Below are positions 16,919 through 25,195 of a DNA stretch of 64,000 nucleotides, one piece after another (the stretch's first letter is position 1; each line of letters opens with the position of its first letter). The position numbers and the translations under genes were made by a program. Source of the DNA: Pueribacillus theae (GTDB lineage Bacteria > Bacillota > Bacilli > Bacillales > UBA6769); NCBI RefSeq assembly GCF_003097615.1, contig NZ_QCZG01000008.1, positions 43,887-107,886 on the forward strand, read 5' to 3'. The notes under the pieces were generated by a model. That model was not told where the DNA came from, did not search any database, and worked only from the letters and a program-made list of their open reading frames with translations.

Positions 16919-17539
16919 CTAATCAATTGTAATGATATCTTTCAACTTTTCCAATGATTTTACCCCGATGCCTGATACATTCAAAAGGTCATCAACTGAC
17001 TTAAATGCGCCATTTTCTTCTCTATAAGAAATGATTGCTTCCGCTTTTGCCGGCCCAATGCCTGGTAACTTTTGAAGTTCTTCAGAGCTAGCAGAATTAA
17101 TCTTTACCTTATCGCCACCTTCTGCCACGTTTGGATTATTTTGTGTAACGATCGGTGTTTCTGCTTCTTCACCGTGCTTTGGCACATAAATAACCATTTC
17201 ATCCTTTATCATTCCTGCAAGGTTAATTTGTTTTTCGTCTGCATTTTTTAATAAGCCGCCTGATTTTTCAATCGCGTCAATAACCCTGTCACCTTGTTCC
17301 ATTGTATAGACACCTGGATTTTTTACAGCACCTTTCACATCAATCATAATTTCTTGTACCGCCGCTTCCTCTACTGGTTCCTCATTATTTTTTTCGCCAT
17401 TTTCATTCTGTAACATTTCTTCTTGGAAAAAGATTGCCGCATCTTCATCCTTCTCTTTATTCAAAAAAGCCCATCCTGCCAGAAGCAAAGATGAAACAAC
17501 AACGATTGCCATGATTTTTTCTCGTTTTGAAAACATCAC
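16919..17539 (-). CDS. comEA: ComEA, DNA receptor for competence
   Basis: Membrane-anchored double-stranded DNA receptor. It has 206 residues: cytoplasmic start, membrane helix (about 8-25), acidic Glu/Asn-rich linker, an SLBB oligomerization domain (about 65-125, with VIDAIEKSGGL) and a C-terminal helix-hairpin-helix DNA-binding domain (about 145-206, with LQKLPGIGPAKAEAIISYR). GGAGGAGG precedes the ATG. It is the first gene of comEABC. In bacilli this operon is activated by ComK; AT-rich A4-N5-T4-type sequence lies about 20 bp upstream but is too degenerate to call. Confidence 0.97.
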   Translation of the reverse strand: MMFSKREKIMAIVVVSSLLLAGWAFLNKEKDEDAAIFFQEEMLQNENGEKNNEEPVEEAAVQEIMIDVKGAVKNPGVYTMEQGDRVIDAIEKSGGLLKNADEKQINLAGMIKDEMVIYVPKHGEEAETPIVTQNNPNVAEGGDKVKINSASSEELQKLPGIGPAKAEAIISYREENGAFKSVDDLLNVSGIGVKSLEKLKDIITID

Positions 17540-17732
17540 TCCAACCTCCTCCTTTCCAAAAAAACTTTTTCTTTTATTAAGTAAGACTTAAATCAGTTAG
17601 GGCCTACGGAAGGTTCACTGTCGTAAAAAGGAAGCCGCTTCTTTTATCAACGCAATTTTCCAAAAAAATACATATCAAAGAATTCTAAAACATACAATGA
17701 AATGTAAAATGTCGAGTGCAGGAGGTGCTTTA

Positions 17733-18560
17733 GTGAAAATAGGCATCATCGGGACAGGAAATATGGGGACGATACTCATCCAAGCACTGATCGAATCCAA
17801 CTCTGTAAAGGCTTCTGACATCACAATTACAAATCGGACGTTAGAGAAGGCCAATCGGCTGAAAGCTCAATATCCAAATTTACATGTAGCTTCCAGCGCA
17901 AATGATATCGCAAAAAATTGCGAATTCATTTTTATTTGTGTAAAACCAATCCAATTTTATCCCCTATTGAAAGAGATAAATGAATCTCTTAATAAAGAAA
18001 AAGTTTTGATTTCCATAACAAGTCCCATTTCAACGGAAGAATTAGAAGGTGCGGTTTCCTGTCAAGTTGCGAGAGTAATCCCTAGTATTACAAATCGAGC
18101 GTTAAGTGGCTGTTCCTTAATCACAGTTGGAAAACGTATATCAAAGGAAAATGAGAAAATGCTTGTTGAACTTCTGGAAGGATTTTCGCAGCCGATTTAT
18201 ATTGAAGAGGAAAATACGAGAGTTGCATCTGATATTGTCAGTTGCGGACCAGCTTTTTTAAGTTATCTACTTCAATGTTTTATCAATGCAGCTGTAAGAC
18301 AAACGTTGATTACGAAAGAACAGGCAACAGAATTGACGAGTGAAATGCTGATTGGGCTCGGAAAACTAATTGAAAAAAACGTTTACTCTTTGGAAACCTT
18401 ACAGGAAAAAGTAAATGTTAAAGGGGGAATTACTGGAATGGGTCTTCAAGTGCTCGAAGACGAAGTTGGTGATATGTTTGATTTACTCTTTAAAGAGACC
18501 CACAAAAAATATGAGGAAGATCGAAAAGAAATTACTGAACAATTTTTCAGCAGATCATAA
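17733..18560 (+). CDS. comER: ComER, pyrroline-5-carboxylate reductase-like protein
   Basis: NAD(P)-binding protein of the ProC family, divergent from comEA; role uncertain, with reported links to sporulation and biofilm formation. The GTG at 17733 (GGAGGTG 5 nt upstream) gives 275 residues beginning VKIGIIGTGNMGT, the Rossmann Gly motif. The C-terminal half has the ProC-like dimerization region (GPAFLSYLLQCF, VKGGITGMGLQVL). The longer frame upstream has no binding site. Confidence 0.93.
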   Translation: MKIGIIGTGNMGTILIQALIESNSVKASDITITNRTLEKANRLKAQYPNLHVASSANDIAKNCEFIFICVKPIQFYPLLKEINESLNKEKVLISITSPISTEELEGAVSCQVARVIPSITNRALSGCSLITVGKRISKENEKMLVELLEGFSQPIYIEEENTRVASDIVSCGPAFLSYLLQCFINAAVRQTLITKEQATELTSEMLIGLGKLIEKNVYSLETLQEKVNVKGGITGMGLQVLEDEVGDMFDLLFKETHKKYEEDRKEITEQFFSRS

Positions 18561-18572
18561 GCAGATTATGAT

Positions 18573-18610
18573 AGAGGGGGCTAGTTCGAACCCCTCTTTC
18601 ACTTTTTCTC
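18573..18610 (+). terminator. Terminator of comER
   Basis: AGAGGGG / CCCCTCT hairpin with loop GCTAGTTCGAA and a T-rich tail. It lies between convergent comER and yqeM. Confidence 0.8.
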
Positions 18611-18613
18611 TAT

Positions 18614-19360
18614 TCACTCTATAAAATCCTTCTTTACCGCAAAAAAAATACGTTCGCTTTTTTCATTTGGAAGCGAAAGGCCAAAGTCAGCCGACAAATC
18701 CAAAATAGTAAATCCGGCTTTTTTAAGTAAAGTACGATATTCTTCTGGTGGAAATGTTTTTTGGACATGAACTTCATCAAAACGTTCATACAGCCCTCGT
18801 TCATTTTGAATGAAGAAACTTAACTCATGTTCAACGCCCAAATCTCCTTCATTGAAGCAGTTCCAAATATAAGATACTTCATCATCATTCACAGCATATG
18901 TCCGATTTCCAAACACTTCTGTCATTTTATAGATGGAGTGAACATCGAATAATAATAAGCCACCTTCTTGGAGATGTTCGTAGATCCTTTTTAAGGTTTG
19001 CAGAATCTCTTCTTTCGTTTGCAAATAATTAAGTACATCACAAAAGGCAAGAATCAAATCAAATTTCTTGTGAAGTTCAAGTTCTGTCATATTTTGGAGA
19101 TAAAATGGAATGGCGTACGCCTCTGTTTTTGCCCTTGCTACTGCCAGCATATCTTCCGACAAATCTACACCTGTCATTTCAAATCCTTCTTTTGCTAAAA
19201 GAAGGGAAATTGTCCCTGTCCCGCAGCCGAGATCTAATACGCGCCTGCCTTTAAGCTGATGTTTTTCGGTTACAATTTTCAAATAGTCGATCCAGCGTTC
19301 GTACGGAATATCTGACATAAGCTTATCATAAACGGAAGCAAACTTTGCATACGTCGACAT
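18614..19360 (-). CDS. yqeM: YqeM, SAM-dependent methyltransferase
   Basis: Class I methyltransferase of 248 residues with the SAM motif VLDLGCGTGTISLLLA near residue 42 and LILAFCDVLNYL as motif IV. The substrate is unknown. It overlaps rsfS by one base and is last in the aroE-to-yqeM gene string, the same order as in B. subtilis, suggesting co-transcription and possibly a ribosome-related role. Confidence 0.92.
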   Translation of the reverse strand: MSTYAKFASVYDKLMSDIPYERWIDYLKIVTEKHQLKGRRVLDLGCGTGTISLLLAKEGFEMTGVDLSEDMLAVARAKTEAYAIPFYLQNMTELELHKKFDLILAFCDVLNYLQTKEEILQTLKRIYEHLQEGGLLLFDVHSIYKMTEVFGNRTYAVNDDEVSYIWNCFNEGDLGVEHELSFFIQNERGLYERFDEVHVQKTFPPEEYRTLLKKAGFTILDLSADFGLSLPNEKSERIFFAVKKDFIE

Positions 19361-19713
19361 TATAAATGATTTTCCTCCAGCTTAAGACGCGGAGCATCTC
19401 CCCACAATTTTTCCAAATTGTAGTAGCTTCTTTCATCCTTATGAAAAATATGAACAACAATTTCACCGAGATCGAGAAGCACCCAACGCGCTTCAGCGTA
19501 GCCTTCAATCCGTTTCACAAAAATATTCTGTTCAGCAGCCGCTTCTTTCACTTCATCAGCAATCGCCTGCACTTGTTTTTCCGAATTTCCGTGGCAAATT
19601 AAAAAATAATCAGCAATCAGTGAAATCCCCTTCATTTCTAAAATCACAATATCTTCGGCGCGTTTATCATCCGCCACATTCGCAATTCGATAAGCGAGTG
19701 CCTTTCCTTCCAT
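19360..19713 (-). CDS. rsfS: Ribosomal silencing factor RsfS
   Basis: Binds uL14 on the large subunit and blocks subunit joining during starvation. It has 117 residues of the Iojap family, with ADYFLICHGNSEKQVQAIADEV and EARWVLLDLGEIVVHIFH. A GGAGGTT site precedes the ATG. It lies between yqeK and yqeM. Confidence 0.95.
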   Translation of the reverse strand: MEGKALAYRIANVADDKRAEDIVILEMKGISLIADYFLICHGNSEKQVQAIADEVKEAAAEQNIFVKRIEGYAEARWVLLDLGEIVVHIFHKDERSYYNLEKLWGDAPRLKLEENHL

Positions 19714-19732
19714 TACATAACCTCCTGAAATA

Positions 19733-20302
19733 TTACGTTTGATTCACTTCACGTTGTAGATCATTATATGTTTCGATCGTTTGCGGGTAAATGAGCTGAT
19801 TCTTTTTTAGCAAAAATTGGACAGTGTTGCTTACCGCTTGTAAAACAGCAAGATTTACATTGTCTTTTGATAATTCCCTGACGTATTCAACTCCCGGAAA
19901 CGAGCGGTTCGGTTCAATATAATCTGCTAAAAAAACAACTTTCTCCAACGTACTCATTCCTGCTCTTCCAGTCGTATGAAAACGAATCGCATCCAGCACT
20001 TCTCCATCATTGATGCCGACTTCTTTTTTTACAAGGTAAGCTCCAACAGGGGCATGCCATAGTTCACTGCTGTAATCAAGTAAATCTTGAGGCATGGCTT
20101 CTTTTTTAATAATTTCAGCCATTTCCTCGTTCGGCCGAAATTTTGCATAGTCGTGAAAGATTCCTGCCAATTCCGCTTTTTTTATGTCGGCTCCAAACCG
20201 CTCTGCAAGCATCATTGCAGTGTCAGTTACACCAATTGTATGGATATAGCGGCGTTCTGTCAGCTGCCTTTTCACAATTTCCAGCGCATCATTTTTATTC
20301 AT
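19733..20302 (-). CDS. yqeK: YqeK, HD-domain diadenosine tetraphosphate hydrolase
   Basis: HD-domain protein of 189 residues; the YqeK family hydrolyses Ap4A symmetrically to ADP. HD metal residues are seen in RRYIHTIGV, LAGIFHDYAK and LWHAPVGAY. The ATG at 20302 follows GAGGAGA; upstream in-frame codons are non-homologous. The start overlaps the nadD end by 8 bp, which implies translational coupling. Confidence 0.94.
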   Translation of the reverse strand: MNKNDALEIVKRQLTERRYIHTIGVTDTAMMLAERFGADIKKAELAGIFHDYAKFRPNEEMAEIIKKEAMPQDLLDYSSELWHAPVGAYLVKKEVGINDGEVLDAIRFHTTGRAGMSTLEKVVFLADYIEPNRSFPGVEYVRELSKDNVNLAVLQAVSNTVQFLLKKNQLIYPQTIETYNDLQREVNQT

Positions 20303-20873
20303 ACAACTTGTTCTCCTCAATATAGTGTCGCACATTTTTAGGTAAATAATAACACGTAGTGTCTTTTTCCCGAAATCGTTTGCGTAAAAACGTTGATGAA
20401 ACCTCAAATAATGGCACTTCCACAAACTGGATCTGTTCTTTATATGGCGATTCCATCGGGTGCCCTTTTCGATTGACACCGATAAACGTAGTTAATTTTA
20501 ATAAATGATCGATGTTTTTCCAGTTTGGCAAATCTTGCACCATATCTGCACCGATAATGAAAAAAAATTGCGTTTCTTCGTATTGATGCACAAGTCTTTC
20601 CAATGTTTCATATGTATATGACGGTCCTTCACGTTCAATTTCAATCGCACATAATCGAAATCGCGGATGATTTTTAATTGCCATTTTCAGCATGGCTAAA
20701 CGATGTTTTGATGCCGATATTTTTTCATTTTGTTTATGTGGAGGTATAGATGCAGGCACAAACCAAATTTCATCTAGGTCACATTGTTCAAGCACTTCAT
20801 TTGCAATAAGCAAATGTCCGTAATGAGGAGGATCGAACGTTCCGCCTAACAGGCCTATTTTTTGAAATGGCAT
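20295..20873 (-). CDS. nadD: Nicotinate-nucleotide adenylyltransferase
   Basis: Converts nicotinate mononucleotide to deamido-NAD in NAD synthesis. It has 192 residues. The nucleotidyl transferase motif GGTFDPPHYGH lies at residues 10-20 and the second motif VSSTFLRKR near 155. The ATG at 20873 lies one base after the yqeI stop and has only a poor binding site, so translation is probably coupled to yqeI. A longer frame starting at 20924 lies inside yqeI and is not supported. Confidence 0.95.
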   Translation of the reverse strand: MPFQKIGLLGGTFDPPHYGHLLIANEVLEQCDLDEIWFVPASIPPHKQNEKISASKHRLAMLKMAIKNHPRFRLCAIEIEREGPSYTYETLERLVHQYEETQFFFIIGADMVQDLPNWKNIDHLLKLTTFIGVNRKGHPMESPYKEQIQFVEVPLFEVSSTFLRKRFREKDTTCYYLPKNVRHYIEENKLYE

Positions 20874-20874
20874 C

Positions 20875-21165
20875 TTATGGAAGCTCGATCTGTTTGTTTC
20901 TTTTTGACTCTTTATATAAAACAATTGTTTTTCCGATCACTTGAACAATGTTTGCCTGTGCGCCCTCTTGAAGCTTATCAGCAACAGTTTGTTTATCTTC
21001 ATCACAGTTTTGCAAAATACTAACTTTTATTAATTCTCTCGCCTCGAGCGCATCGCCTACTTGCTTTATTAAATTTTCATTTACTCCTCCCTTTCCAACT
21101 TGAAAGATGGAATCGAGATGGTGGGCTTTCGCACGCAAAAAACGTTTCTGCTTCCCTGTCAGCAT
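20875..21165 (-). CDS. yqeI: YqeI/YhbY, CRM-domain RNA-binding protein
   Basis: A 96-residue protein with one CRM (CRS1-YhbY) domain that binds pre-50S ribosomal RNA in homologs. Conserved features are MLTGKQKRFLRAKAH, VGKGGVNENL and the loop ELIKVSILQNC. The ATG at 21165 follows GGAGG by 6 nt, and its site overlaps the aroE stop. Confidence 0.94.
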   Translation of the reverse strand: MLTGKQKRFLRAKAHHLDSIFQVGKGGVNENLIKQVGDALEARELIKVSILQNCDEDKQTVADKLQEGAQANIVQVIGKTIVLYKESKRNKQIELP

Positions 21166-21167
21166 GT

Positions 21168-21998
21168 TTAACCTCCTAGCTTTTTTAGCACCGTTTCTGT
21201 CATCCGTTCTATATTTGGCGCAACCCCTAGCCATTTTTCAAACGATAATGCACCTTGATGAACGAACATTCCAATCCCATTAGCGGTTATTGCCCCTTTT
21301 TCTTTCGCTTTTTTTAAAAACATTGTCGAAAGAGGGTTATAAATTAAATCAGATACGATTGTTCCCTTTTTTAGATGGTGGATGTTAATTGGCATGTCAG
21401 ACAGGTTAGGGGACATGCCAACTGATGTCGTATTCACGATAATTCCGTAAGTTGAAAGTTTTTCTTCCGCTTCTTGCAATGGTATGGCGTTTGATTTGAC
21501 AAATTGCCGTGCATGCATTGCAAGTTGTTCGGCTTTCTGTAATGTCCTGTTCGCAATATCAATTCTTGAGATGCCATAACGTGCGAGAGCGGTAACAATT
21601 GCTCTCGACGCGCCGCCTGCTCCGATGATTAAAACATTTTTATCGTGAAACGGATGGTCAATTAGCTTTTGCAAAGAACGAAGATATCCTTCCCCATCCG
21701 TATTCGAGCCTATTAAACGCCCGTTTTCATTTTTAATTGTATTGACGGCTCCAATTAATCTTGCTTCTTCATCGATCTCATCCAACCACTCCATCACAGC
21801 AACTTTATGGGGGATCGTGACGTTTAATCCTAGTATGTGAAGTGCACGCATCCCGTCAATCGCTTTTTTTAAGTCATTTGGATGGACATCAAACGCTGTA
21901 TAATGATGAGGGAAACCAAGCTGTTTAAATTCGCAGTTGTGCATGATAGGAGACATCGAATGGGAAATCGGATGGCCAATAACACCGAAAATCCCCAT
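21168..21998 (-). CDS. aroE: Shikimate dehydrogenase
   Basis: NADPH-dependent reduction of 3-dehydroshikimate in the chorismate pathway. It has 276 residues (AroD in B. subtilis naming). The shikimate-binding SHSMSP motif lies at residues 13-18, the catalytic Lys in TIPHK, and the NADP Gly-rich loop in IIGAGGASRAI with NRT. Its AAGGGG ribosome binding site lies inside a short inverted-repeat element (22001-22032). Confidence 0.96.
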   Translation of the reverse strand: MGIFGVIGHPISHSMSPIMHNCEFKQLGFPHHYTAFDVHPNDLKKAIDGMRALHILGLNVTIPHKVAVMEWLDEIDEEARLIGAVNTIKNENGRLIGSNTDGEGYLRSLQKLIDHPFHDKNVLIIGAGGASRAIVTALARYGISRIDIANRTLQKAEQLAMHARQFVKSNAIPLQEAEEKLSTYGIIVNTTSVGMSPNLSDMPINIHHLKKGTIVSDLIYNPLSTMFLKKAKEKGAITANGIGMFVHQGALSFEKWLGVAPNIERMTETVLKKLGG

Positions 21999-22000
21999 TT

Positions 22001-22032
22001 GTTCACCCCTTTTCCGGATTTTTTGAACAACC
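22001..22032. repeat. Short copy of the TGTTCAAAAAG inverted-repeat element
   Basis: GTTCACCCCTTTTCCGGATT...GAACAACC: ends match those of the longer elements at 34179, 39930 and 24219. It fills the yqeH-aroE junction and carries the aroE ribosome binding site. Confidence 0.45.
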
Positions 22033-22034
22033 TT

Positions 22035-23141
22035 TTATATTAGCGACTTTCTAAGTGAAACGGCGACTCCTTCCGGGACATAGGCTGCAATCTCGGCTAG
22101 ATTTCCTTCAAATGTTACCCAACCTAAGCCAGAAAAAACAACATCAGTCTTTTCACCTTTCATATGAAATAAATTTTTTCTTAATGAAGGGAAATCTTCC
22201 TTCTTTTCGTTTTTCGGCGGAATAAGCAATTTTCCTTTTTGTTTTTCATAAAGTTCGTCAGCTTTTTCAAGCTTTGTTCGATGAATATAAAGATTATTTG
22301 AGAAATAGCATACAAATGGGCGGCTTTCTCCTCTTAAAAAATCTAGCCGTGCAAGTCCTCCGAAAAACAATGTTTGCCTTTCATTTAATTGATACACTTT
22401 AGGTTTTATTTCTTTGTTCGGTGTAATGATTTTTAATTCAGATTGATTAACGAAATGGGCCATTTGGTGATGATTGATAATCCCTGGCGTATCATAAAGC
22501 GATCTGCCATCTTCAAGCGGGATGTCAATTAAGTCGAGCGTCGTTCCTGGAAATCGTGAAGTCGTGATGAAATGTCCGCTTTCCTCTCCAAACGATTGTA
22601 TGATCCGATTGATGAAGGTCGATTTTCCGACATTTGTACATCCAACGACGTAGACATCTTGGCCTTGTCTATAATGTTCGATTGCTTTTGCCAATTCTTC
22701 AATACCGATGCCCTTTTCAGCACTAATAAGGTGAACATCGAGCGGTTTTAAACCAAGTTCATTTGAAGCCATCCTCATCCAATGAATGAGTTTATGGTGC
22801 TTGACGGACTTAGGCAGCAGATCAACTTTATTCCCAACAAGCAATACATCATTCGAACCAACAAAGCGTTGTATACCTGAAATCCAACTCCCGTTAAAAT
22901 CAAAAATGTCGACAATTTTCACGATGAGCGCCTTTTGTTTGCCAATATCATGTAAGATTTTCAAAAAATCGTCATCAGTGAGTGAAACGTCTTGAATTTC
23001 ATTGTAATGTGTCAGGCGATAACAGCGTTGGCAAATAACCGTTTCTCGGTTTAAAGCTTGGGGAGGGGCATATCCAATTTTACTTTTGTCTGTGGTTTGA
23101 ATCTTTACGCCGCATCCCATACAGCTTATGTGTTCATTCAT
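22035..23141 (-). CDS. yqeH: YqeH, circularly permuted GTPase for 30S assembly
   Basis: Ribosome-biogenesis GTPase of 368 residues. N-terminal treble-clef zinc finger C8-x2-C11 ... CQRC, then the permuted GTPase order: NKVD (G4), SAEKG (G5), GCTNVGKST (G1), then DTPG (G3). The C-terminal domain resembles TRAP-like RNA-binding folds. It overlaps yqeG by 8 bp at its start, so translation is coupled. Confidence 0.96.
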   Translation of the reverse strand: MNEHISCMGCGVKIQTTDKSKIGYAPPQALNRETVICQRCYRLTHYNEIQDVSLTDDDFLKILHDIGKQKALIVKIVDIFDFNGSWISGIQRFVGSNDVLLVGNKVDLLPKSVKHHKLIHWMRMASNELGLKPLDVHLISAEKGIGIEELAKAIEHYRQGQDVYVVGCTNVGKSTFINRIIQSFGEESGHFITTSRFPGTTLDLIDIPLEDGRSLYDTPGIINHHQMAHFVNQSELKIITPNKEIKPKVYQLNERQTLFFGGLARLDFLRGESRPFVCYFSNNLYIHRTKLEKADELYEKQKGKLLIPPKNEKKEDFPSLRKNLFHMKGEKTDVVFSGLGWVTFEGNLAEIAAYVPEGVAVSLRKSLI

Positions 23142-23658
23142 TTTTTTCCTCCCAATAAATCATCCCTTTTTTTCGCATTTTTGAAAGAATGATTTGCTCC
23201 ATTTTCCGATTAAACCTTGTCCAAAAACCGTCTGTGCTCGCAACGGGAACGACCATAATGGTATGCAGCCCCAACCTGTTTCCGCCAAATACGTCTGTGA
23301 AGATTTGATCGCCGATCACAACGGTCTGTTCCCTTTTTATCCCCATTTCCTTGATTGCCCGCTTAAACGCTCTTGTCATTGGCTTCCTTGCATTAAAAAT
23401 AAAGGGAAGCTTTAACGGCTGTGCGAAATGTTCGACACGTTTCTGATTATTATTTGAAATAATCGTTACGAGCAATCCCTTGTCTTCAAGCCTTTTTAGC
23501 CATTCGCTTAGCTCAGGAGTTGCATCAGCCCGGTCCCATTCAATAAGCGTGTTGTCAAGATCCGTGACAATCCCTTTGATTCCGCGCTTTATTAGTTTAT
23601 CTACATCAATCTCATATATGCTTTTCACATATTCATCAGGCAAAAAAAATTTCAACAA
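23134..23658 (-). CDS. yqeG: YqeG, HAD-family phosphatase
   Basis: HAD superfamily IIIA phosphatase. TTG at 23658 gives MLKFFLPDEY, 174 residues, matching homologs; AAAGG lies 10 nt upstream. Motif I is TDLDNTLIEWD, motif II IISNNN, motif III/IV VIGDQIFTDV. The substrate is not established. It is the first gene of the yqeG-to-yqeM gene string and faces sda across the DnaA-box region. Confidence 0.93.
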   Translation of the reverse strand: MLKFFLPDEYVKSIYEIDVDKLIKRGIKGIVTDLDNTLIEWDRADATPELSEWLKRLEDKGLLVTIISNNNQKRVEHFAQPLKLPFIFNARKPMTRAFKRAIKEMGIKREQTVVIGDQIFTDVFGGNRLGLHTIMVVPVASTDGFWTRFNRKMEQIILSKMRKKGMIYWEEKNE

Positions 23659-23779
23659 ATGATTCACACCTTTGCAGTTCCTACAGAAAACCATTATACC
23701 AGTATTCCCCAGGAAATTTAAGCTTCATAACTTTCGAGTTTATGAATAAAATCGTTCGACAAATTCCCTCATTTTTTTC

Positions 23780-23877
23780 TGTGGATAACTTACTCACATT
23801 ATTATATACCATTCCAATTGCGTTTTTACTTGTTATACACATTTACTCACAGGTTATATACAGCCTAATGTGGATAA
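23780..23877. promoter_or_regulatory. Cluster of DnaA boxes upstream of sda
   Basis: Three perfect TTATNCACA boxes: TGTGGATAA at 23780-23788 and 23869-23877 (inverted) and TTATACACA at 23833-23841, plus the one-mismatch TTATATACA at 23854-23862. In B. subtilis DnaA binds upstream of sda and activates it, so this is probably the same control region. The surrounding 23659-24044 is AT-rich and otherwise empty. Confidence 0.85.
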
Positions 23878-24044
23878 CAGAACGATTGTTCTTATTTCAA
23901 TTTCATGATAATCTATTGATAAGAAAAACGCTCACACGTCTTTCTTGGAGTTTAGAGGTTGGATTGGTTTAAATTGGCGAGTGAGCAAATTTATAAATTG
24001 CTATCTTTTTTAGAAAAGACTTGAACTTCCGGGGAGGAAATAAA

Positions 24045-24218
24045 ATGTTCAATTCATTAGTGCTTCTATCGGACGAGCTTCTTGTTGAGTCGTATTTCAA
24101 GTCAATCGAATTACAATTAAATCATGATTTTATTGCCCTTATTAAAGAAGAGCTTGAAAGACGGAATCTTTTAAAAAAAAATGATTCTCTACTTCTTCTT
24201 AAAGAATCAGTCTTATAG
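24045..24218 (+). CDS. sda: Sda, checkpoint inhibitor of sporulation kinases
   Basis: Small antikinase that binds KinA/KinB and blocks sporulation when replication is disturbed. It has 57 residues; the family core is [15 protein letters not shown] ... [13 protein letters not shown], a helical hairpin. GGGGAGG lies 7 nt before the ATG. The stop codon lies within an 8-bp direct repeat that flanks an inserted short element. The C-terminal tail is a little longer than in B. subtilis. Confidence 0.95.
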   Translation: MFNSLVLLSDELLVESYFKSIELQLNHDFIALIKEELERRNLLKKNDSLLLLKESVL

Positions 24219-24269
24219 TGCGTGTTCAAAAAGGAGCACAAAAAGTGCCTCTGGACTTTTTGAACAACC
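24219..24269 (+). repeat. Short copy of the TGTTCAAAAAG element with target-site duplication
   Basis: TGCGTGTTCAAAAAGG at the left and GGACTTTTTGAACAACC at the right. Flanks are TCTTATAG (24211-24218) and TCTTATAA (24270-24277), an 8-bp direct repeat with one mismatch. Confidence 0.65.
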
Positions 24270-24280
24270 TCTTATAATAG

Positions 24281-24324
24281 AAAAGCAAGAGCCGGCAACT
24301 ATCATTAGCCAGCTCTTGCTTTTC
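24281..24324. terminator. Bidirectional terminator between sda and sigK
   Basis: AAAAGCAAGAGCCGGC pairs with GCCAGCTCTTGCTTTT with runs suitable for both directions. It closes sda and sigK, which converge here. Confidence 0.85.
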
Positions 24325-25028
24325 TATTTTGTATATTTTTGATGTTTATAAAACTCATGAAAAAGTTTCATCAGTGCCCTTTTTTCAATCCGTGAAACGT
24401 AACTTCTTGAAATGCCTAAGTTTTTTGCAATCTCCCGCTGTGTCAGTTCTTCATTTTGCTCTAGGCCGAACCTTCCGATAATCACTTCCTTTTCTCTTTC
24501 GTCTAAAATATGGATATGTTTATAAATCTGCTTCTTTTCCATATTTAGTTGGATCTTCTCAATAATGTCAACATTTTCGGCTTTCAAAACATCCATTAAT
24601 GAAATTTCATTGCCTTCCCGATCTTGGCCAATCGGATCTTGTAAAGAAACATCTTTTTTTGTCTTCTTGAGCGAACGCAAATACATTAAAATCTCATTTT
24701 CTATACATCTTGCCGCATATGTTGCTAATTTTGTCCCCTTTCCAGTAGAGTAGCTCTCAATTGCTTTGATTAAACCGATGGTCCCGATTGAAATGAGATC
24801 CTCATTATCCTCTCCTGTATTTTCGAACTTTTTAACAATATGGGCAACAAGGCGTAAGTTATGTTCGATTAGGCGATTTCTTGCCTCTTGGTCACCTTGT
24901 TCCAAAAGAACAAGCATTTTCTTCTCTTCTTCTCTTGATAACGGCTGCGGAAAAGCATTGTTTTTCACAAATGAAACGAAAAACATTACTTGCTTAAAAA
25001 AATAAGCCAATGCAGCCAATATTGACAA
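24324..25028 (-). CDS. sigK: Sporulation sigma factor K (pro-sigma-K), uninterrupted
   Basis: Mother-cell late sporulation sigma factor. Starting at TTG 25028, with a GGGGGG-rich site about 6-7 nt upstream, the protein has 234 residues, the family length, with a hydrophobic pro-sequence of about 18 residues ([17 protein letters not shown]) before [13 protein letters not shown]. An ATG at 25061 with AGGA upstream would lengthen it by 11. Region 2 ([32 protein letters not shown]) and region 4 ([24 protein letters not shown]) are intact. No skin element splits the gene. Confidence 0.95.
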   Translation of the reverse strand: MSILAALAYFFKQVMFFVSFVKNNAFPQPLSREEEKKMLVLLEQGDQEARNRLIEHNLRLVAHIVKKFENTGEDNEDLISIGTIGLIKAIESYSTGKGTKLATYAARCIENEILMYLRSLKKTKKDVSLQDPIGQDREGNEISLMDVLKAENVDIIEKIQLNMEKKQIYKHIHILDEREKEVIIGRFGLEQNEELTQREIAKNLGISRSYVSRIEKRALMKLFHEFYKHQKYTK

Positions 25029-25105
25029 AGCGCCCACCCCCCCATAGAAATTCACATACATTACATTCCTATGAAAAATTAGGCTTGGCTGTGTCTGTAC
25101 AATTA

Positions 25106-25190
25106 AGAAAAACGCCATCGCGTTCTTTCTTAGGAAGTCAGAGGTCAGAGGCCGGAATTGCAGGAATCGGCGAAAAAGACCGATTTCTTT
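25106..25190. repeat. Intergenic repeat, family 3
   Basis: Hairpin AAGAAAAACGC/GCGTTCTTTCTT followed by AGTCAGAGGTCAGAGGCC and GGCGAAAAAGACC. The hairpin recurs at about 23919 and 35728, and the second half at 41398-41451. No gene or RNA motif was recognised. Confidence 0.5.
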
Positions 25191-25195
25191 TGAAT

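Noticed and set aside
17560..17590. ComK box upstream of comEA
   Set aside because: A4-N5-T4 matches here arise from plain A and T runs, and no second, properly spaced box was found.
18578..18598. TTCGAA T-arm-like sequence suggesting a tRNA
   Set aside because: It is the loop of the comER terminator; no acceptor or anticodon arms fit.
23742..23972. 76-codon hydrophobic frame upstream of sda
   Set aside because: Covers the DnaA-box cluster, has no ribosome binding site, and the residues follow AT-rich DNA.
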